Origin: Chlorops oryzae
Lineage: Eukaryota; Arthropoda; Insecta; Diptera; Chloropidae
Direction of reading: 5' to 3'
NCBI GenBank assembly: GCA_020466095.1
Contig: CM035807.1
Span: 109,638,906 to 109,702,905 of the forward strand
Length of the DNA stretch: 64,000 bases
The position numbers were made by a program, and so were the translations under genes. Positions 11,957-22,831 of the stretch are shown here, piece by piece (position 1 is the stretch's first letter; the number at the start of each line of letters is the position of its first letter). The notes below the pieces were generated by a model. It had not been told where the DNA came from. It saw nothing but the letters and a program-made list of their open reading frames with translations, and searched no databases.

Positions 11957-12668
11957 AAAGTTTTGGAAATGTACATGAGATTAGGTACAGAAGGATGAAA
12001 TATTTTACAAAAAAAAAATCTAATTTTAAAATGAGAAAATTTTTTGGCTCAGACTCACAAATGACTCATTCGCTCATCGGATTTTCTTTCACTTTTTGCT
12101 CTCATTATTTTGGAGAGGAAAGTAAAATAAAATATCATAGAGCGAACGATACAAAAGGAGAGCAATGTTCTCTTTTTTTTTCTTTTTTTTTTTTTGCTAT
12201 AAACGAATTTAGGTTTCCTCTTCAGTATTGAAAGAGAATTTTAGGCTTCATACAGCTTTAGAAGAAGCCTTATCATTGGGACACTTAAATTAGAATATAT
12301 ACATTGTTTTCTTGAATCAATTGATCAAAGCAAACATCTCAGACCCGCAATAATTGTAGCTAGCAATATATAGAATACTGAGAATATAAAGAATACTGAT
12401 GGATTAGGTTCTTATTTCAATCGGCCGATTCCCAATAATAGGGGTATTCACAAAGGCGTCGGAAAATAGGAAAGTCGGAAAATCGGAAAAATTTAACTGC
12501 TTAAAAAGTTGTGGAAGATACAAAAGTATAAATTTAAGTCGATTACGATTGACTAACGTTTAAAGTTGAATACATATGAAATGATTAGAAGCATTGAACT
12601 TTAAAATATCACAGCGAAACTATCACAGTAAAATTTCTAGGAGAGCCATTTGGTGATAAGTACATATA

Positions 12669-12800
12669 CAGGGTGTTTCCCATAACGGTGTACATCCGAA
12701 GGGTGGTGATAGAGGGGGTCAAGACGAACCAAAAATCGTATTGTCGCAAATGCACCCTTGAGGAGTTATAGGGCCCTAAAATTTTTAGGCAGTAAGTCGA
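12669..12800 (+). mobile_element. Single end of a CAGGGTGT-type MITE
   Basis: TATA then CAGGGTGTTTCC, followed by GGTGATAGAGGGGGTC, AAGACGAACC and CTTGAGGAGTTATAG. The order and spacing match the arm of the complete element at 29469-29784 (CAGGGTGTCCC, GGTGATAGGGGAGGTC, CAGACGAAC, CTGAGGAGTTACAG). No matching right end (CACCCTG followed by TA) was found in the following kilobase, so only one arm remains, or the internal part belongs to a longer unrecognised relative. Confidence 0.5.
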
Positions 12801-13856
12801 GAAAAAAAATTCTCCCACGATAACGGTTCATCGTAGAAAAAAAAACTGTTGAAGCGGTTTGAAAGCCAATTCTATGGGCTTTTAGGCAAAATTAAATTCA
12901 TGGTAAGAATTTAAGCCATTGATGGTTAAAGAAGCGGTCAAAGTCAAAAATTCTGAAAAAAATTCTATTTTTTTTACTTTGGGAGCCATTTTGGTATGAA
13001 AAAGGTCCTATTAACACATAATTTTCTAATTTTTTTCAAAATCCTCGATTAATTTACTTCAAATTTGTGGTGCATATCTCATAATTTTTTTTTGATTTTA
13101 CTTCAGAAAAAATAGGTTTTTAAAACACACTCATAAATTTTTTGTTTAATCACTTGTATTCAGCATAGCAAATATGAAAAATCCTTTTTTGAAATAAGAC
13201 GCAGAATTTTGTTTTCTTTTGGTGTAAATTTTATTCATCGGATAGTTTTACCACGATTTTGTTGCTATTTTCACATTTCATTTATTTCGACTTTGATATC
13301 GATAGGGAAGGAGTAGCTATTCTGTTGGCTGTAGTTGGGAGGAATCAGGTTCAAATATCATTTGATATTATTTTCTGATACAAACGAATTTTAACAATAT
13401 TTGATACAAATAAGCCATTCGAATTTTAATATCGTCATTAAAATGAAATTCTTATTTGCGAATGAATTTGGCTTGTTTTTTGGTTTCTCGCATTCGGTTT
13501 AATTGCTTCCTTAGTTTATTAATATCAATCGCAATCGAGTAACCACAGCCCGAACAGAGCTTTATTAGCTTTTTCTATAAAATTAGTTTACATAGCATAA
13601 TTCATTGAAAATTTTCATTTAAATTCATGACATTTGATTGCGAATTGCGAGATTATAGAAATTGAATTTCGCGAATTCAATGAATTTTTCGCATTGCTCT
13701 GTGAGTTTTTACGCATTCGGCTTAAACGGCATTACCGAGAAAAGCAATATTTATTTGAATGGATGTTTACTACAAAATAAAATAATTGTTTAAAAATTCA
13801 ATAGCAATTAAAATTGAAAAATTTCCGCCCATCCACATTGATTAAAGGTGATTAAG
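12801..13856. other. No gene seen; AT-rich spacer
   Basis: Very AT-rich with many ATTTGATA-like and GAATTT-like words. The first few hundred bases may be the interior of the MITE whose left end is at 12669. No reading frame or structure supported. Confidence 0.45.
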
Positions 13857-14583
13857 CACATGTTTATGAGTGGACTTATTAATGCATAATGAATACACTG
13901 GTTGTCGCGGTGGATTTTGCTTTCCACTGTCGGTCCTGAGCATCAACCGAGCGGTGAATGAGAGCGAGCAGAGGGAAGCGAGGATGTGTGCAATGTTTGT
14001 CAATTGTGCAATTTAAATTCAATTTAATGTGACAATTTTTTAACCGCAGGCGTATTAGTGCAGATGGAGTTATTCTGCAGAAGGAGTTATTCGTCTGCAG
14101 GAGTACACCACCTTCAACAACGGAGGAGTGTGTTTCTGAAGAAAAAGCAAAAAAAAAAAAAACAAAAAAAAAAAAAAAATGTTGTTTTGTATGATTATTT
14201 GAAATATTATCTTCTTCTACTATTTTAATTAAGGAATAAGTGAGTAAGACCGGAACCGACGTGCAATGTCCACACATTGCCAACATATGACAAGCAGATC
14301 TTCATCGAACGAAATCGTCATATGGGGTCCTTTGCGCTTGCGCATGAGTTTTGGTCTGAATTTGAGAATGCGCTCAATTGAGTCAGACGAGGCGCTTCAT
14401 TGTTTGCGTAGGTACGCACGCAGTGGCAACGCACATGGATCGAGACGCTCTTGAGTTGTGCATCTTGAATGTTTTTGTGCCTCCTCAAGTAGGTAATTTC
14501 ACATGACCTGCGAGAGACGCTAGCACTGGAATGAAATGAAGGAAACGAATCGAGAGTTGACCTGCAATCGATTTGTGCATATG
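13857..14583. promoter_or_regulatory. Cluster of six CAYATG E-boxes; candidate mesodermal enhancer of mir-1
   Basis: Six E-boxes of the kind preferred by Twist fall within 727 bp: CACATG at 13857, CATATG at 14284 and 14319, CACATG at 14432 and 14500, and CATATG at 14578. By base-equal chance about 0.5 would be expected in this length. The segment from 14250 to 14600 is also less AT-rich than its flanks. Two more sites of the class stand right at the hairpin (CATGTG at 16599, CATATG at 16689). Work in Drosophila has shown Twist- and Mef2-dependent mesodermal expression of mir-1 from upstream DNA; applying that here is inference. A poly-A run at 14150-14179 interrupts the interval. Confidence 0.4.
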
Positions 14584-16126
14584 TGCATATTTATACAGGC
14601 TGTGTCTGCAGCGATTTAAAAAAAAAAAAAAAAATCCCGGCTCCAGTGAGCATCATTTGAGCGTACCCCTTAAGGCGTGAATGTTTAAAAATAATGCGTA
14701 TATAAACGCTTGTTTACAAAGCGTAAGTGTTTTAGTACGACTTTGTAGTCCTTTTGGTGCGGTTAGAATAAAATTCGGGGACGAGCTTAAAGAGAAAAAA
14801 ATGATCGAAAAAAAAAACAACCAAAAAATATGTAGAAAAATTCAACGGAAAAAAATTGTTAATAAATGATAAAGTTTTTCCACTGGAGCTCGCTGCTTAA
14901 ACGTCGTCCACCATTACGTTCAGCTGTTGCGGCACTGCTGCCGTTTGCTACTATTTGCAATATTTTATCAGAGCTTTTGGTGTACACTTCGAGAGATATT
15001 TGCCCACTGGTGCGGTTATGTAGTTGTTGTATAGTGCAAAACAAAATGAAAACAAAAATAATAAAAAATAAATAATAAATATAAAAGCGAAGAAACTAAA
15101 TGGTATGAAAAAGTAAAAAAAAAAATAAATAAAATAAAAGCATATGTAGAAAAATTCCAGAAAGCTATTATAAAACATGGCGATATATGGAGCGCTTAAC
15201 CTGAGCCATAACATTTCGTTTCGCTGAACGCAACCAGGAGAGCGGACACAATCCCATGTGCGCTGGTTTATTGCATTGCATTTGGTGTTGCTACAAAATG
15301 ACACGAAAATGCATAAAGATAATCCTAATGGAAAATACCAAGTCATTAGTAACAAGAGGCTTCAAGTGTTGAAGAAAAAAACAAAAAAATTCTCGCGCTT
15401 TGGTTTATTCTGTGTGAGCGAAATTCTCAATAAATTCATCCAAATTTTTATTTTAAATAATTAATTTAATTGAAAGCCCTTGATGTAATTTCAGATGACT
15501 TCATTTGATGCAAATTGACTTTTGTTTCTGTTGATAAGCTCCAAATGGTTCCCAATGTTGGATACATGTATATGTCCATTTGATTATTGCTCATGCTTTG
15601 ATGACTCTCCATTTAGCTTAATTGAGTGAAAAATAATAAAAGCTTTTTCATATGAAATGCACAAGGGCTATGAATGACTAAAAAAAAAAAAAATTTAAAA
15701 AAACAATTCTCTTGTCTAGAGAAATTAATCTGACATCCTGAGGTGCATTATAATTTTAGCAAAGTTTTAAGCAGCTTAAAGCTTTTCAATAAGCCATTAA
15801 AATGCGCATCTACTAATGGCTTTTTTATGTAATATTTGTGGTCGCTAGGTGTGAAAGCCATTTGTAACGGTTTTTCTGCTTCTATCTGCCAGAGGAAAAA
15901 CTAAATTAATAGTAAAAATAATTAAATGGTAAATAGTACGAAAATAAATTCAGCGCAGAACGGCATTTAGCGAGCAAAATGCAATGACTAGACTCTGAAT
16001 GTCCATGAATATGAAGAAAAAAAAAAATGGCTCCAAAAATGTTATATCCACTTCTCTAATTTTGCTGAAAATTGCTCCCTTGAAAATATCCCACAAATAA
16101 AAAATTCATTGAACATCCTCCAAAAA
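14584..16126. other. No gene seen; spacer inside the possible pri-mir-1 unit
   Basis: AT-rich, with poly-A runs at 14619-14634 and 15681-15693 and an ATAAAATAAA-rich tract at 15050-15140. No supported coding region. Confidence 0.45.
14685..14694 (+). promoter_or_regulatory. Mef2-like site TTAAAAATAA
   Basis: Fits YTAWWWWTAR and lies 100 bp beyond the last E-box of the cluster. A second identical match is at 16336-16345, about 0.3 kb before the hairpin. Both could be chance in AT-rich DNA. Confidence 0.2.
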
Positions 16127-16141
16127 AGAGGCCTTACTGTA
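16127..16141 (-). mobile_element. Solo end of a pogo-like element
   Basis: Read on the minus strand this is TACAGTAAGGCCTCTT, nearly the same as the left end of the element at 5286 (TACAGTGAGGCCTCTAC). It ends on a TA dinucleotide as that family would. No partner end is seen upstream. It lies 0.5 kb before mir-1. Confidence 0.3.
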
Positions 16142-16335
16142 CGTACACAAATTTTTCTCCTCATAAAATAAACGTCCACTTTGGATAATTTTATTTTTCA
16201 ATTTTTTTCAGCTCCAAATATTTTTAAAGCGAAATATCGTTATTGCAGGTTTTTGAAAATCGTTCCCAGGACCCCCGTAAGCTAAAGTGTGAATCGCAAA
16301 TAAATTGCAACATAAAGTTAGTGTGGAAAAAATTG

Positions 16336-16345
16336 TTAAAAATAA
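16336..16345 (+). promoter_or_regulatory. Mef2-like site TTAAAAATAA close to mir-1
   Basis: Matches YTAWWWWTAR, 0.3 kb upstream of the mir-1 hairpin. Nearby are candidate splice acceptors (TTTTTTTCAG ending at 16211, TTATTGCAG ending at 16248) that could define the exon carrying the hairpin. Motif matches only. Confidence 0.2.
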
Positions 16346-16653
16346 AGAAAAACACACAAAATCAAAAGATAAAGGAGAACAAAAAAGAGAACGAATTCAA
16401 ACAAAGTGAAGTGCAAATGAATTTTTACAATTTTCACGAGTTGGCCATCATTATGTGCCATAGCAAAACCGGGAAAATGAAGAACAGAGAGTGACAGTGA
16501 GTGAAAGAGAAAGAAAAAGAGAATGTCAGTTTTGCCCGGATTTTTTTATTAAAAAAAATTAATTTTTTTTTTTTTTTGGAAATGGACCGTATTGAATGCA
16601 TGTGCAGACGACACATTTGCCGGAATTTGGAGAACAATTCGCCTTTAAAAGTT

Positions 16654-16678
16654 CCATGCTTCCTTGCATTCAATAGTT
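16654..16678 (+). ncRNA. mir-1: miR-1-5p (passenger strand)
   Basis: 25 nt beginning CCATGCTTCC on the 5' arm, paired with the mature strand with the usual 3' overhang. The strong conservation of this arm is expected from pairing constraint. Confidence 0.85.
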
Positions 16679-16692
16679 TTGAAATTATCATA

Positions 16693-16714
16693 TGGAATGT
16701 AAAGAAGTATGGAG
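16693..16714 (+). ncRNA. mir-1: miR-1-3p (mature, seed GGAATGT)
   Basis: All 22 positions agree with the insect/animal miR-1 guide strand. Nucleotides 2-8 (16694-16700) give the seed GGAATGT. In flies the product is loaded mainly in Ago1 and acts in somatic, visceral and heart muscle. Confidence 0.97.
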
Positions 16715-16804
16715 CAGATTTTGGGCATTACAACAGATGCGGTATAGCGGACATTGAACTGAGAAGTAGATAGTTCCCATGCAATGGGTGGAGTACTTTT
16801 AAAC

Positions 16805-17079
16805 GTAAGTAGAAAAACATTGCATAAAATTGTCACCGAAAACTACAAGGACTTCTCACATTCTTTAACTGATCTTATTCAAAGCATTTCGGATTGCGAT
16901 TGAAAATACTACGGATCGTGTGATCGAGAAAATTCAGGACAGTGACGATGAGAAGCTAGTATATCCAACTTGGTACATCCCCTTGATTTACGATAGCCAA
17001 ATTCCAATGTCTACGTGGCTCATTTGCAATAAGAAATCAGAACTTTCGTTTAAACCATTTGAAATTTGTCTTTTTTCAG
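16805..17079 (+). other. Candidate intron just downstream of mir-1
   Basis: A strong donor GTAAGTAG begins at 16805 after TTTTAAAC. A strong acceptor with polypyrimidine tract (TTTGTCTTTTTTCAG) ends at 17079. The 275-bp interval is a typical fly intron size and lies 90 bp past the hairpin on the same strand. If real, the pri-mir-1 transcript is spliced downstream of the hairpin, with mir-1 in an exon. No protein is implied. Confidence 0.3.
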
Positions 17080-18836
17080 GTAACCTGCGATTCGATTAAT
17101 ACCGTTTTCGTATAGCCCGGCGAATTCTGAGCGCGTTTCTCTTGGAATTGTTATGCATAAACTCTACGAGAATCCCGAAATCCTTTCGTGTTTGCACCAC
17201 ACAATGTCGGTAGCAGCACATAGTAAGCATCATTATTTCAAAAACACGCTGTGGATTTACCCGAAAGCTTTCCGAGATTAGCGTGTCTCTTTAGTACTCA
17301 GGGAAAGGCGATGGCTTTGCATGTGACACGTGCGACGACTTTATTTTGCGAGACTCACTAACGTGACTCATAACTGTACACGGAGCAGGTTGCTCAGGTC
17401 GGCGTGAATTAGAATTTGCATAAGATGCGCATTTATCACTCAGACACAAAGTGCCAGGAAGTGCACTCCCGGCAGTCACTGTCACTGTCGCAGCCACTGA
17501 TTTGCACTTTCGCGTGAATCTAATTCGTGAAATGGCAAACAAATCGTTGTGGAAAGGCCCCGCGAGGGTGGAGCATGCAAAACAATTGGATTATCCTTCA
17601 TAAGTTCATAACAAGTTGTCACCCAGCTTTGGAGCTCTGTTATTTAGGTCTGCGAGCTCTGCGGGTACTGCTGCTTGCTTGTTTACAATTAGACAAAATT
17701 AAATAATGATGCACATTCTCGCAATTTAATCACGGCTTCCGTCCCTCCCTGGAGAGCGTCCGATGCAACAAAGACGACAACAAGAACGACGCTGGGTATG
17801 AAGGCGACGGCACAAACAACAAACATCATCATAACCATCATTGTCACGCATCAACGCTTGGCTCGGTCATTTACAATCGCTGCCTGCTTCACTGGACGTG
17901 TGTGTGTGTGTGTGTGTATGTGTGTGGAGAGAGGAGGAGTGAGTCCAGCAAGAATGTGTGTACGTTCTCTGGCGGCATATCGTTGCCATCTTACCAGTAG
18001 TGCCCGTCTGTCTAGCTGTGCAGATGTCCGTCCCTGCAGTAATGGATTGTGGACTCGCCATAATGCCCTCATAATTAGTTCCCAGCAAAGGCAAATGACA
18101 GCAGCAGCAACAACAACAACATGTCTACTGAAAACAACAACAACAAGCGCAGTGGTTGCCCACTATGTTGACCATTGCGGTGCACTTACAACCGCTTTTC
18201 GGCACGTAATCCTTAGATTCTGATGCTGATTCTGATCCTGATTCCGACTCACTTCCACACTCACATTCGAATGCCTGTAGCCCGTGTGGGTCCGTTTTGC
18301 TACACGAGCAATTTACATTATATTTGTTGCACATCTCGCGCATTAATGTAATTTCTCACGCCAACAGCGGGCATGCAGAGTGGGCCGCAAATTAATTGGT
18401 TTACACACAGGATGTAAGATAAAAAAAGTTCGATTTATGAATGGAATTGCTCTAAGATGACTTAAGTAAATAGCGATCACTTGGAGGTATTAGAGAAATA
18501 ATTGGGATCAATTGTAATTTTTTTTTTCGCGATGTTGTGCATTAATGAAGACCGTAAGTGTCCTTGGCAGATTGAGATTGAAATGAGATGATTAAATAAT
18601 ACAATGTCAATAGGTTATCAAAGGTTTTAAGTCTAGCTGTGTGCCAACTAGCTACTCGACTGCCAATGTAATAAGGAGATTTAAAATAGGTTATTTTACA
18701 TTATGGTCTCTTATGTTATTTTAAGGTATATTTATTTAATGCTGCGATACTGCTATGTAACTTTACGCTATGCTACGTCAATATGATCCATTATATTGTG
18801 TAATATCATGTTATTATCTTTTTATTTATTTATTTT
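17080..18836. other. No protein gene seen; downstream of mir-1
   Basis: Includes a (GT)n run at about 17897-17922, CAA/CAG triplet runs at 18100-18146 and a repeated CTGATTC-like hexamer at 18218-18252. Overlapping ORFs at 17798-18223 and on the opposite strand are products of these repeats. The 3' end of the pri-mir-1 transcript may lie here, but no poly-A signal stands out. Confidence 0.45.
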
Positions 18837-18951
18837 GTTATGTTATGTTATGTTATGTTATGTTATGTTATGTTATGTTATGTTATGTTATGTTATGTTA
18901 TGTTATGTTATGTTATGTTATGTTATGTTATGTTGTTATGTTATGTTATGA
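18837..18951 (+). repeat. (TTATG)n pentanucleotide microsatellite, about 22 copies
   Basis: About 19 uninterrupted GTTAT/TTATG units, one imperfect unit (TGTTG, about 18931-18935), then three more. The frame through it reads as a repeating MLCYV peptide, which explains the 72-codon ORF over it; it is not a gene. Degenerate single copies of the unit are seen just upstream (18760-18835), showing slow decay of a longer array. Confidence 0.95.
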
Positions 18952-19710
18952 TATTTTGTTAGTTTCTGCTGTGTTACTTGTTTCGTAATAAGTTAACAAC
19001 TTACTTAATGCTTTAATATATGTTATCCGAATTATCTTTGAAGAGGTTTAAATTTTTGAATATCCCTGAGCAGTACCAGGAGTAAATCGTCGATATCTGT
19101 TTTAAGTGAATTAGATACTATTATTGGATAAGTCTGTAAATCTGGTAGATATCATCAATCATTCATGCAAGTTTTCTTCTTAAATGCAATCATATTTCGA
19201 ATATGTGCATCGCAATCGACTCAAAATGAACGGGTCAAAACACTTGAATTTATTTAATTTAATAATATTCGAATGATAATCACCTAAGAGCTTAAAAGTA
19301 AATTTCGTTTAAAATAAATAAATAAAATAAATTTCAATTTCCTTTAAAGCTATCAACTTCATAAGACGAAGGCATTAAATTAGAAATTCTCGAATGAGTG
19401 ATTTGGCACTATTTATTGAGAGGTTATAGCAAATTTGAGCAATTTTGCAATTGATGAAAATTTTGAAAGCATCGAATACGCAACCGCTGTGGGAATTGTG
19501 TGAAGAATTTTCCAAATTCCCACCTACCATAGATAGGCGTCCATATCCTATGGGCGAATGGCGCCATGCCACAAAGAAACCACAAAAACATCAATTTAAG
19601 CATTTTGAGCTCATTGCATCAATGGGTCGTTGAATTGATGCATCAAATAGAGGAAATAGAAGAGGAAGAGGATGAAGAAGCCTTGAAAGAACCTACACAA
19701 ACGCTGCTAA
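18952..19710. other. No supported gene; contains acidic-coding stretch
   Basis: AT-rich to about 19430. From 19445 to 19770 two overlapping + strand frames (62 and 69 codons) carry protein-like stretches, one with an acidic run (EEIEEEEDEE). They belong with the possible decayed frame that follows. Confidence 0.35.
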
Positions 19711-20064
19711 TGCGGTTTACCAATAAGCTGTGGCGAAATTGTGCAAAATTCCGAACGCAATCCGGCTCTGGCTAAAAGAAGATGCGAGCGTAATGAAAGA
19801 GAACTGAACGCAGGCAGAAATCGTTTTCAATTTGAGTGTAGGCATTTCAGCAGGAAATTTGCTTACGAGGCACTTACGGACTTTTACACGATGGCCGTAT
19901 TATAATATGAAGTGGGCTTGTGCATTGCTCGTAAACCACAAAAACCGGATGATTATAAGCAAAGCCGTAATGACGTTGATGAAAAGTGTTGCATGCGTTG
20001 CATTTCGGTGGCGACGCTCTACGCTGGACGCTCGAAGCAGGCGGCTCGATGCAAAAGCAACAAA
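19711..20064 (+). pseudogene. Possible decayed coding sequence
   Basis: One + strand frame is open for 64 codons (19711-19902), has a TAA, and is open again for 53 codons (19906-20064) ending at TGA 20065. The two parts read like protein rather than simple sequence (for example RFQFECRHFSRKFAYEALTD and CCMRCISVATLYAGRSKQAA). Other frames just upstream (19445-19630, 19566-19772) and downstream (20155-20397) are also open and non-repetitive. That is the pattern expected from a gene broken by frameshifts and stops. I recognise no family, and no start codon or splice pattern ties the pieces together. It could also be chance in a slightly GC-richer stretch. Confidence 0.2.
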
Positions 20065-20067
20065 TGA

Positions 20068-22831
20068 AATGCACAGACAGCAATTAAATGGCAGTCGTAT
20101 CCGGATTTTGTATCCGTTTCCGAGAGGAACTGCATTTTGTATAAATAGCAGAAAGTGGCATGGTCATTGAATTTTGGGGGTTATACTTTTGGGCTAGCAG
20201 GATGCCACAACAATGATGCGATACCGATTAAAGTGTTTTGGTTCCATCGAATTACTGAACACATTTATTCTGAGGAAATCCGAGTACTGATCAATTTATG
20301 TTTACGCTTCTATTGTTTGCATTTTCATTATTTTCTATGGACGAAAAAGTCTTCTATTTTGTCCTATGACGAAATGGGGAAAAAATTCCAAAGCACGTAG
20401 ACTTTAATATGGGCCGAATATGTATCATGGGTTTGCACAAGTAATGATCGTATTAGGAAGAGAGGTGGACCTATTGTTGACGCAAGCGACTGCAAAGGAA
20501 AGCACACAATCGTCCTAGAACTAAGGGGTTAGAGGCAATAATAATTATATTTTTAATAAAAATTTTATTATTTTTTCCGAAGATTTGTCTTCTTTTCGTC
20601 CACAGAGTCCGATCCTGCAAAAGCAATAAGTATTTACCGCCGCTATGATGGCACAAATGGGATACTGTTTTCGCGTATCTATGAGAAATTACCGTCCCTC
20701 AGAGTATTGATCTGGGTATTTGTCCAGCTTGCCTTCCCAGAATTCGGGGCCTGAGAATAACAAACGTTGAAAAAGCACCTTTCAGTACTCACGATTAAAG
20801 ACACGAGACAATCGGATTGATTAACTCTAAATTCTCGATATCCAAAGGACTATAGTCATTGAATGAACAAGTGATCCCCCTCACATTTGGATAAGATTTT
20901 GTTTTGGGAATGATTCAATTGAATTCCTTTTTTGATTTAGAAAGTTTTTTCTAAATGTTCTTTAATTTTAACTTGATATAACGAAAGTATGGAAATATGT
21001 TTGAATTTTATCCATAGTAAATGTTTCCTTCAGTTTTTCTCTTTCCTTTTATCCCTTCCGAATGAGTTCCCCCAATCCAGGTAGCTTTAGTAAAAGCATT
21101 TAACGATACTCATTATTCAATTTTCGTAAAACCTCTTGAATAATTAAATGGAAATGCTTAAGGAGAGGCTTTCGTTAAATTCGCTTTAAATTTTTAAACA
21201 GTAGAAATTAACATGCGACTCTGTGAGTGGGGGGAACACGAGCGTCAGGGGAACGTCAAGCACTGAATCTGCTAGGTAAGACTCTGATTGCAGCAAGCGT
21301 ACAAGGCGTTTCATGGCATGACATTCAAAAGGATTCCTTACGCCGCCTTTAAGAAGCAATTATACAGTTTGCTTTTCAAAGCGCCGCTAGCCTTACTGTT
21401 CCATGGTGCCGCCAGAGCTAGAGTTTCAGATTCAGCCAGCTCGCACATGAGGTGTTCATCCTGCGTGAAATAGCTTTCGTTGCAATTTCTGTGGATATTT
21501 AAGTTTCACATCCCCCAGGGGGAGTACCTAGTGTATGTTGATAAAATTGGGAGTCGGAGCAACTGCTTTGCAGTTTGTGTGTCATCGCGTGGTCTTGGTA
21601 GCGTTGATGGTCGAGGAGTTGGGCGGAGGTTTACAGAAACCTTTTAGAGCACAAATTAAAAGGTGAAATCAGACAACTTCTCAACGAATAATGACGAGCG
21701 GATTGGGGGGTAAGTGAATTTAAAATTATTTTCATTAAGGATTTTCGGCTCATTCTGCTTGTGCTCTGAATTTTGGTTACACAACTGACAAACACCTTTC
21801 TCAAACGCCCATTGGCTTTTAGTCCGGCGCCAGCTCTTTATCGGGCATGGAATTTGCCTTGTCAACTGAGATGTTCTATGCTGTGCTATGATGAGATGAG
21901 ACCGGAATTTAGTTTTTCTCGAGAATTAGAATACAAGCCATCCTACCCAAAAATGTGGTTCTTTTCTAACTCCTTTCCATTTAATTAAGCAAGTTGACCA
22001 GAAACAAAAAGAAAAACATCCGCACACACCGTTGCCTGCGTCCGGCTTTAAATAGTTTTACCAAAATTGTGGCCGAAGCCTTTTCCTTGAATTTTTTCCC
22101 CATTGTTTATTGTTGTTTCTTTATTTGTAGGTCAACTGAAAAATTTTCCCGAAGTGTTGAAACGAACGAACAAGTCGAGCCAAAGAAATGCATTCAGATA
22201 AGTAACTGGAAAATGAAATGCAATTGGGTCCTTCAAAGCTATGCATGAATGAATAGTCGACAATACACGACTACATTATGACGTACCTCAATTGACGGGA
22301 TTACTTTTGAATACTCTTGCTGCTTTGCAAATATGTTTGTATGTACATATGTAGTGAAGTGATGAAGTGTCATTCGGAATGCATGTGTCCTGCAGCTCAA
22401 ATGTTAAATGAAATTTAATCAAACAATAAATTTTCAATTTATATAGAAATGATTTTCAGAGATTTGCAATGAGTTGTTTCCATGGATTTAAGGAATTCCT
22501 TTCTTGTAAAGGATCAAAGCTTTTCTCTTGACATCAACAAATTCTTATTTCAATTGCAATTTTTCTTAGTTACGAATTTTGTAATTAAACGCAAAATGTC
22601 AGGATTTTGGCAGACATCAAAAGAATATAGACATGTTCCTTGATAGCAGAGACAACGACGAGGAGGAGAGAGCAATAAAATTGAATTAAATAAATTATTA
22701 AAAAGAAAATGAATTCTGAAAAGGGGCAGGAATAAAGCTTTTTGGAAGTATTTACAGAATTATTTTATTAAATATGGAATAAACAAACCAATAATTTCTT
22801 TCAGTGAAATGTCCTCGATAAGTTTATTTAG
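20068..22831. other. No gene seen; spacer
   Basis: No recognisable transposon ends, RNA genes or coding regions. Several 60- to 80-codon ORFs (for example 21994-22245) have no recognisable features. Confidence 0.45.

Larger units (their letters stand above)
10966..12668. other. Possible pri-mir-1 leader/intron; no protein gene
   Basis: Starts UTR-like, then becomes AT-rich. It holds the trinucleotide tract at 11521-11580, an (AT)n/TATATG tract at 11700-11737 and a perfect Mef2-type site (listed separately). Reading frames here are short and low-complexity. At 12441-12500 a segment GGGGTATTCAC followed by repeated GGAAAATMGG-like units may be a worn transposon end. Confidence 0.4.
16640..16727 (+). 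ncRNA. mir-1: mir-1 precursor hairpin
   Basis: The 3' arm carries the full 22-nt miR-1 mature sequence, beginning TGGAATGTAAAG and ending AGTATGGAG. The 5' arm carries CCATGCTTCCTTGCATTCAA, which is the Drosophila miR-1 5p strand as I remember it. The arms pair along GCC..CCATGCTTCCTTGCATTCAATA against TATGGAATGTAAAGAAGTATGG..GGC with a short AT-rich loop (about 16679-16690) that differs from Drosophila. A CNNC motif (CAAC, 16731-16734) stands 17 nt after the mature end, where Drosha/SRp20 recognition expects it. miR-1 is the deeply conserved muscle microRNA; its seed GGAAUGU represses non-muscle and growth transcripts in muscle. The strand is fixed by the mature sequence. Transcription is likely from upstream; see the promoter, E-box and Mef2 entries. 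Confidence 0.97.

Noticed and set aside
12609..12818. 69-codon minus-strand ORF
   Set aside because: It lies on the MITE arm at 12669 and has no independent support.
13857..13857. Dorsal and Tinman sites near mir-1
   Set aside because: Looked for kappaB-type GGGWWWWCCM and TCAAGTG clusters; only isolated TCAAGTG (about 15361) was seen, not enough to report.
17798..18223. 141-codon + strand ORF with VCVCVCM
   Set aside because: Created by (GT)n and CAA/CAG repeats; opposite strand is open for the same reason.
18770..18988. 72-codon ORF with repeating MLCYV
   Set aside because: It is the (TTATG)n microsatellite read as protein.
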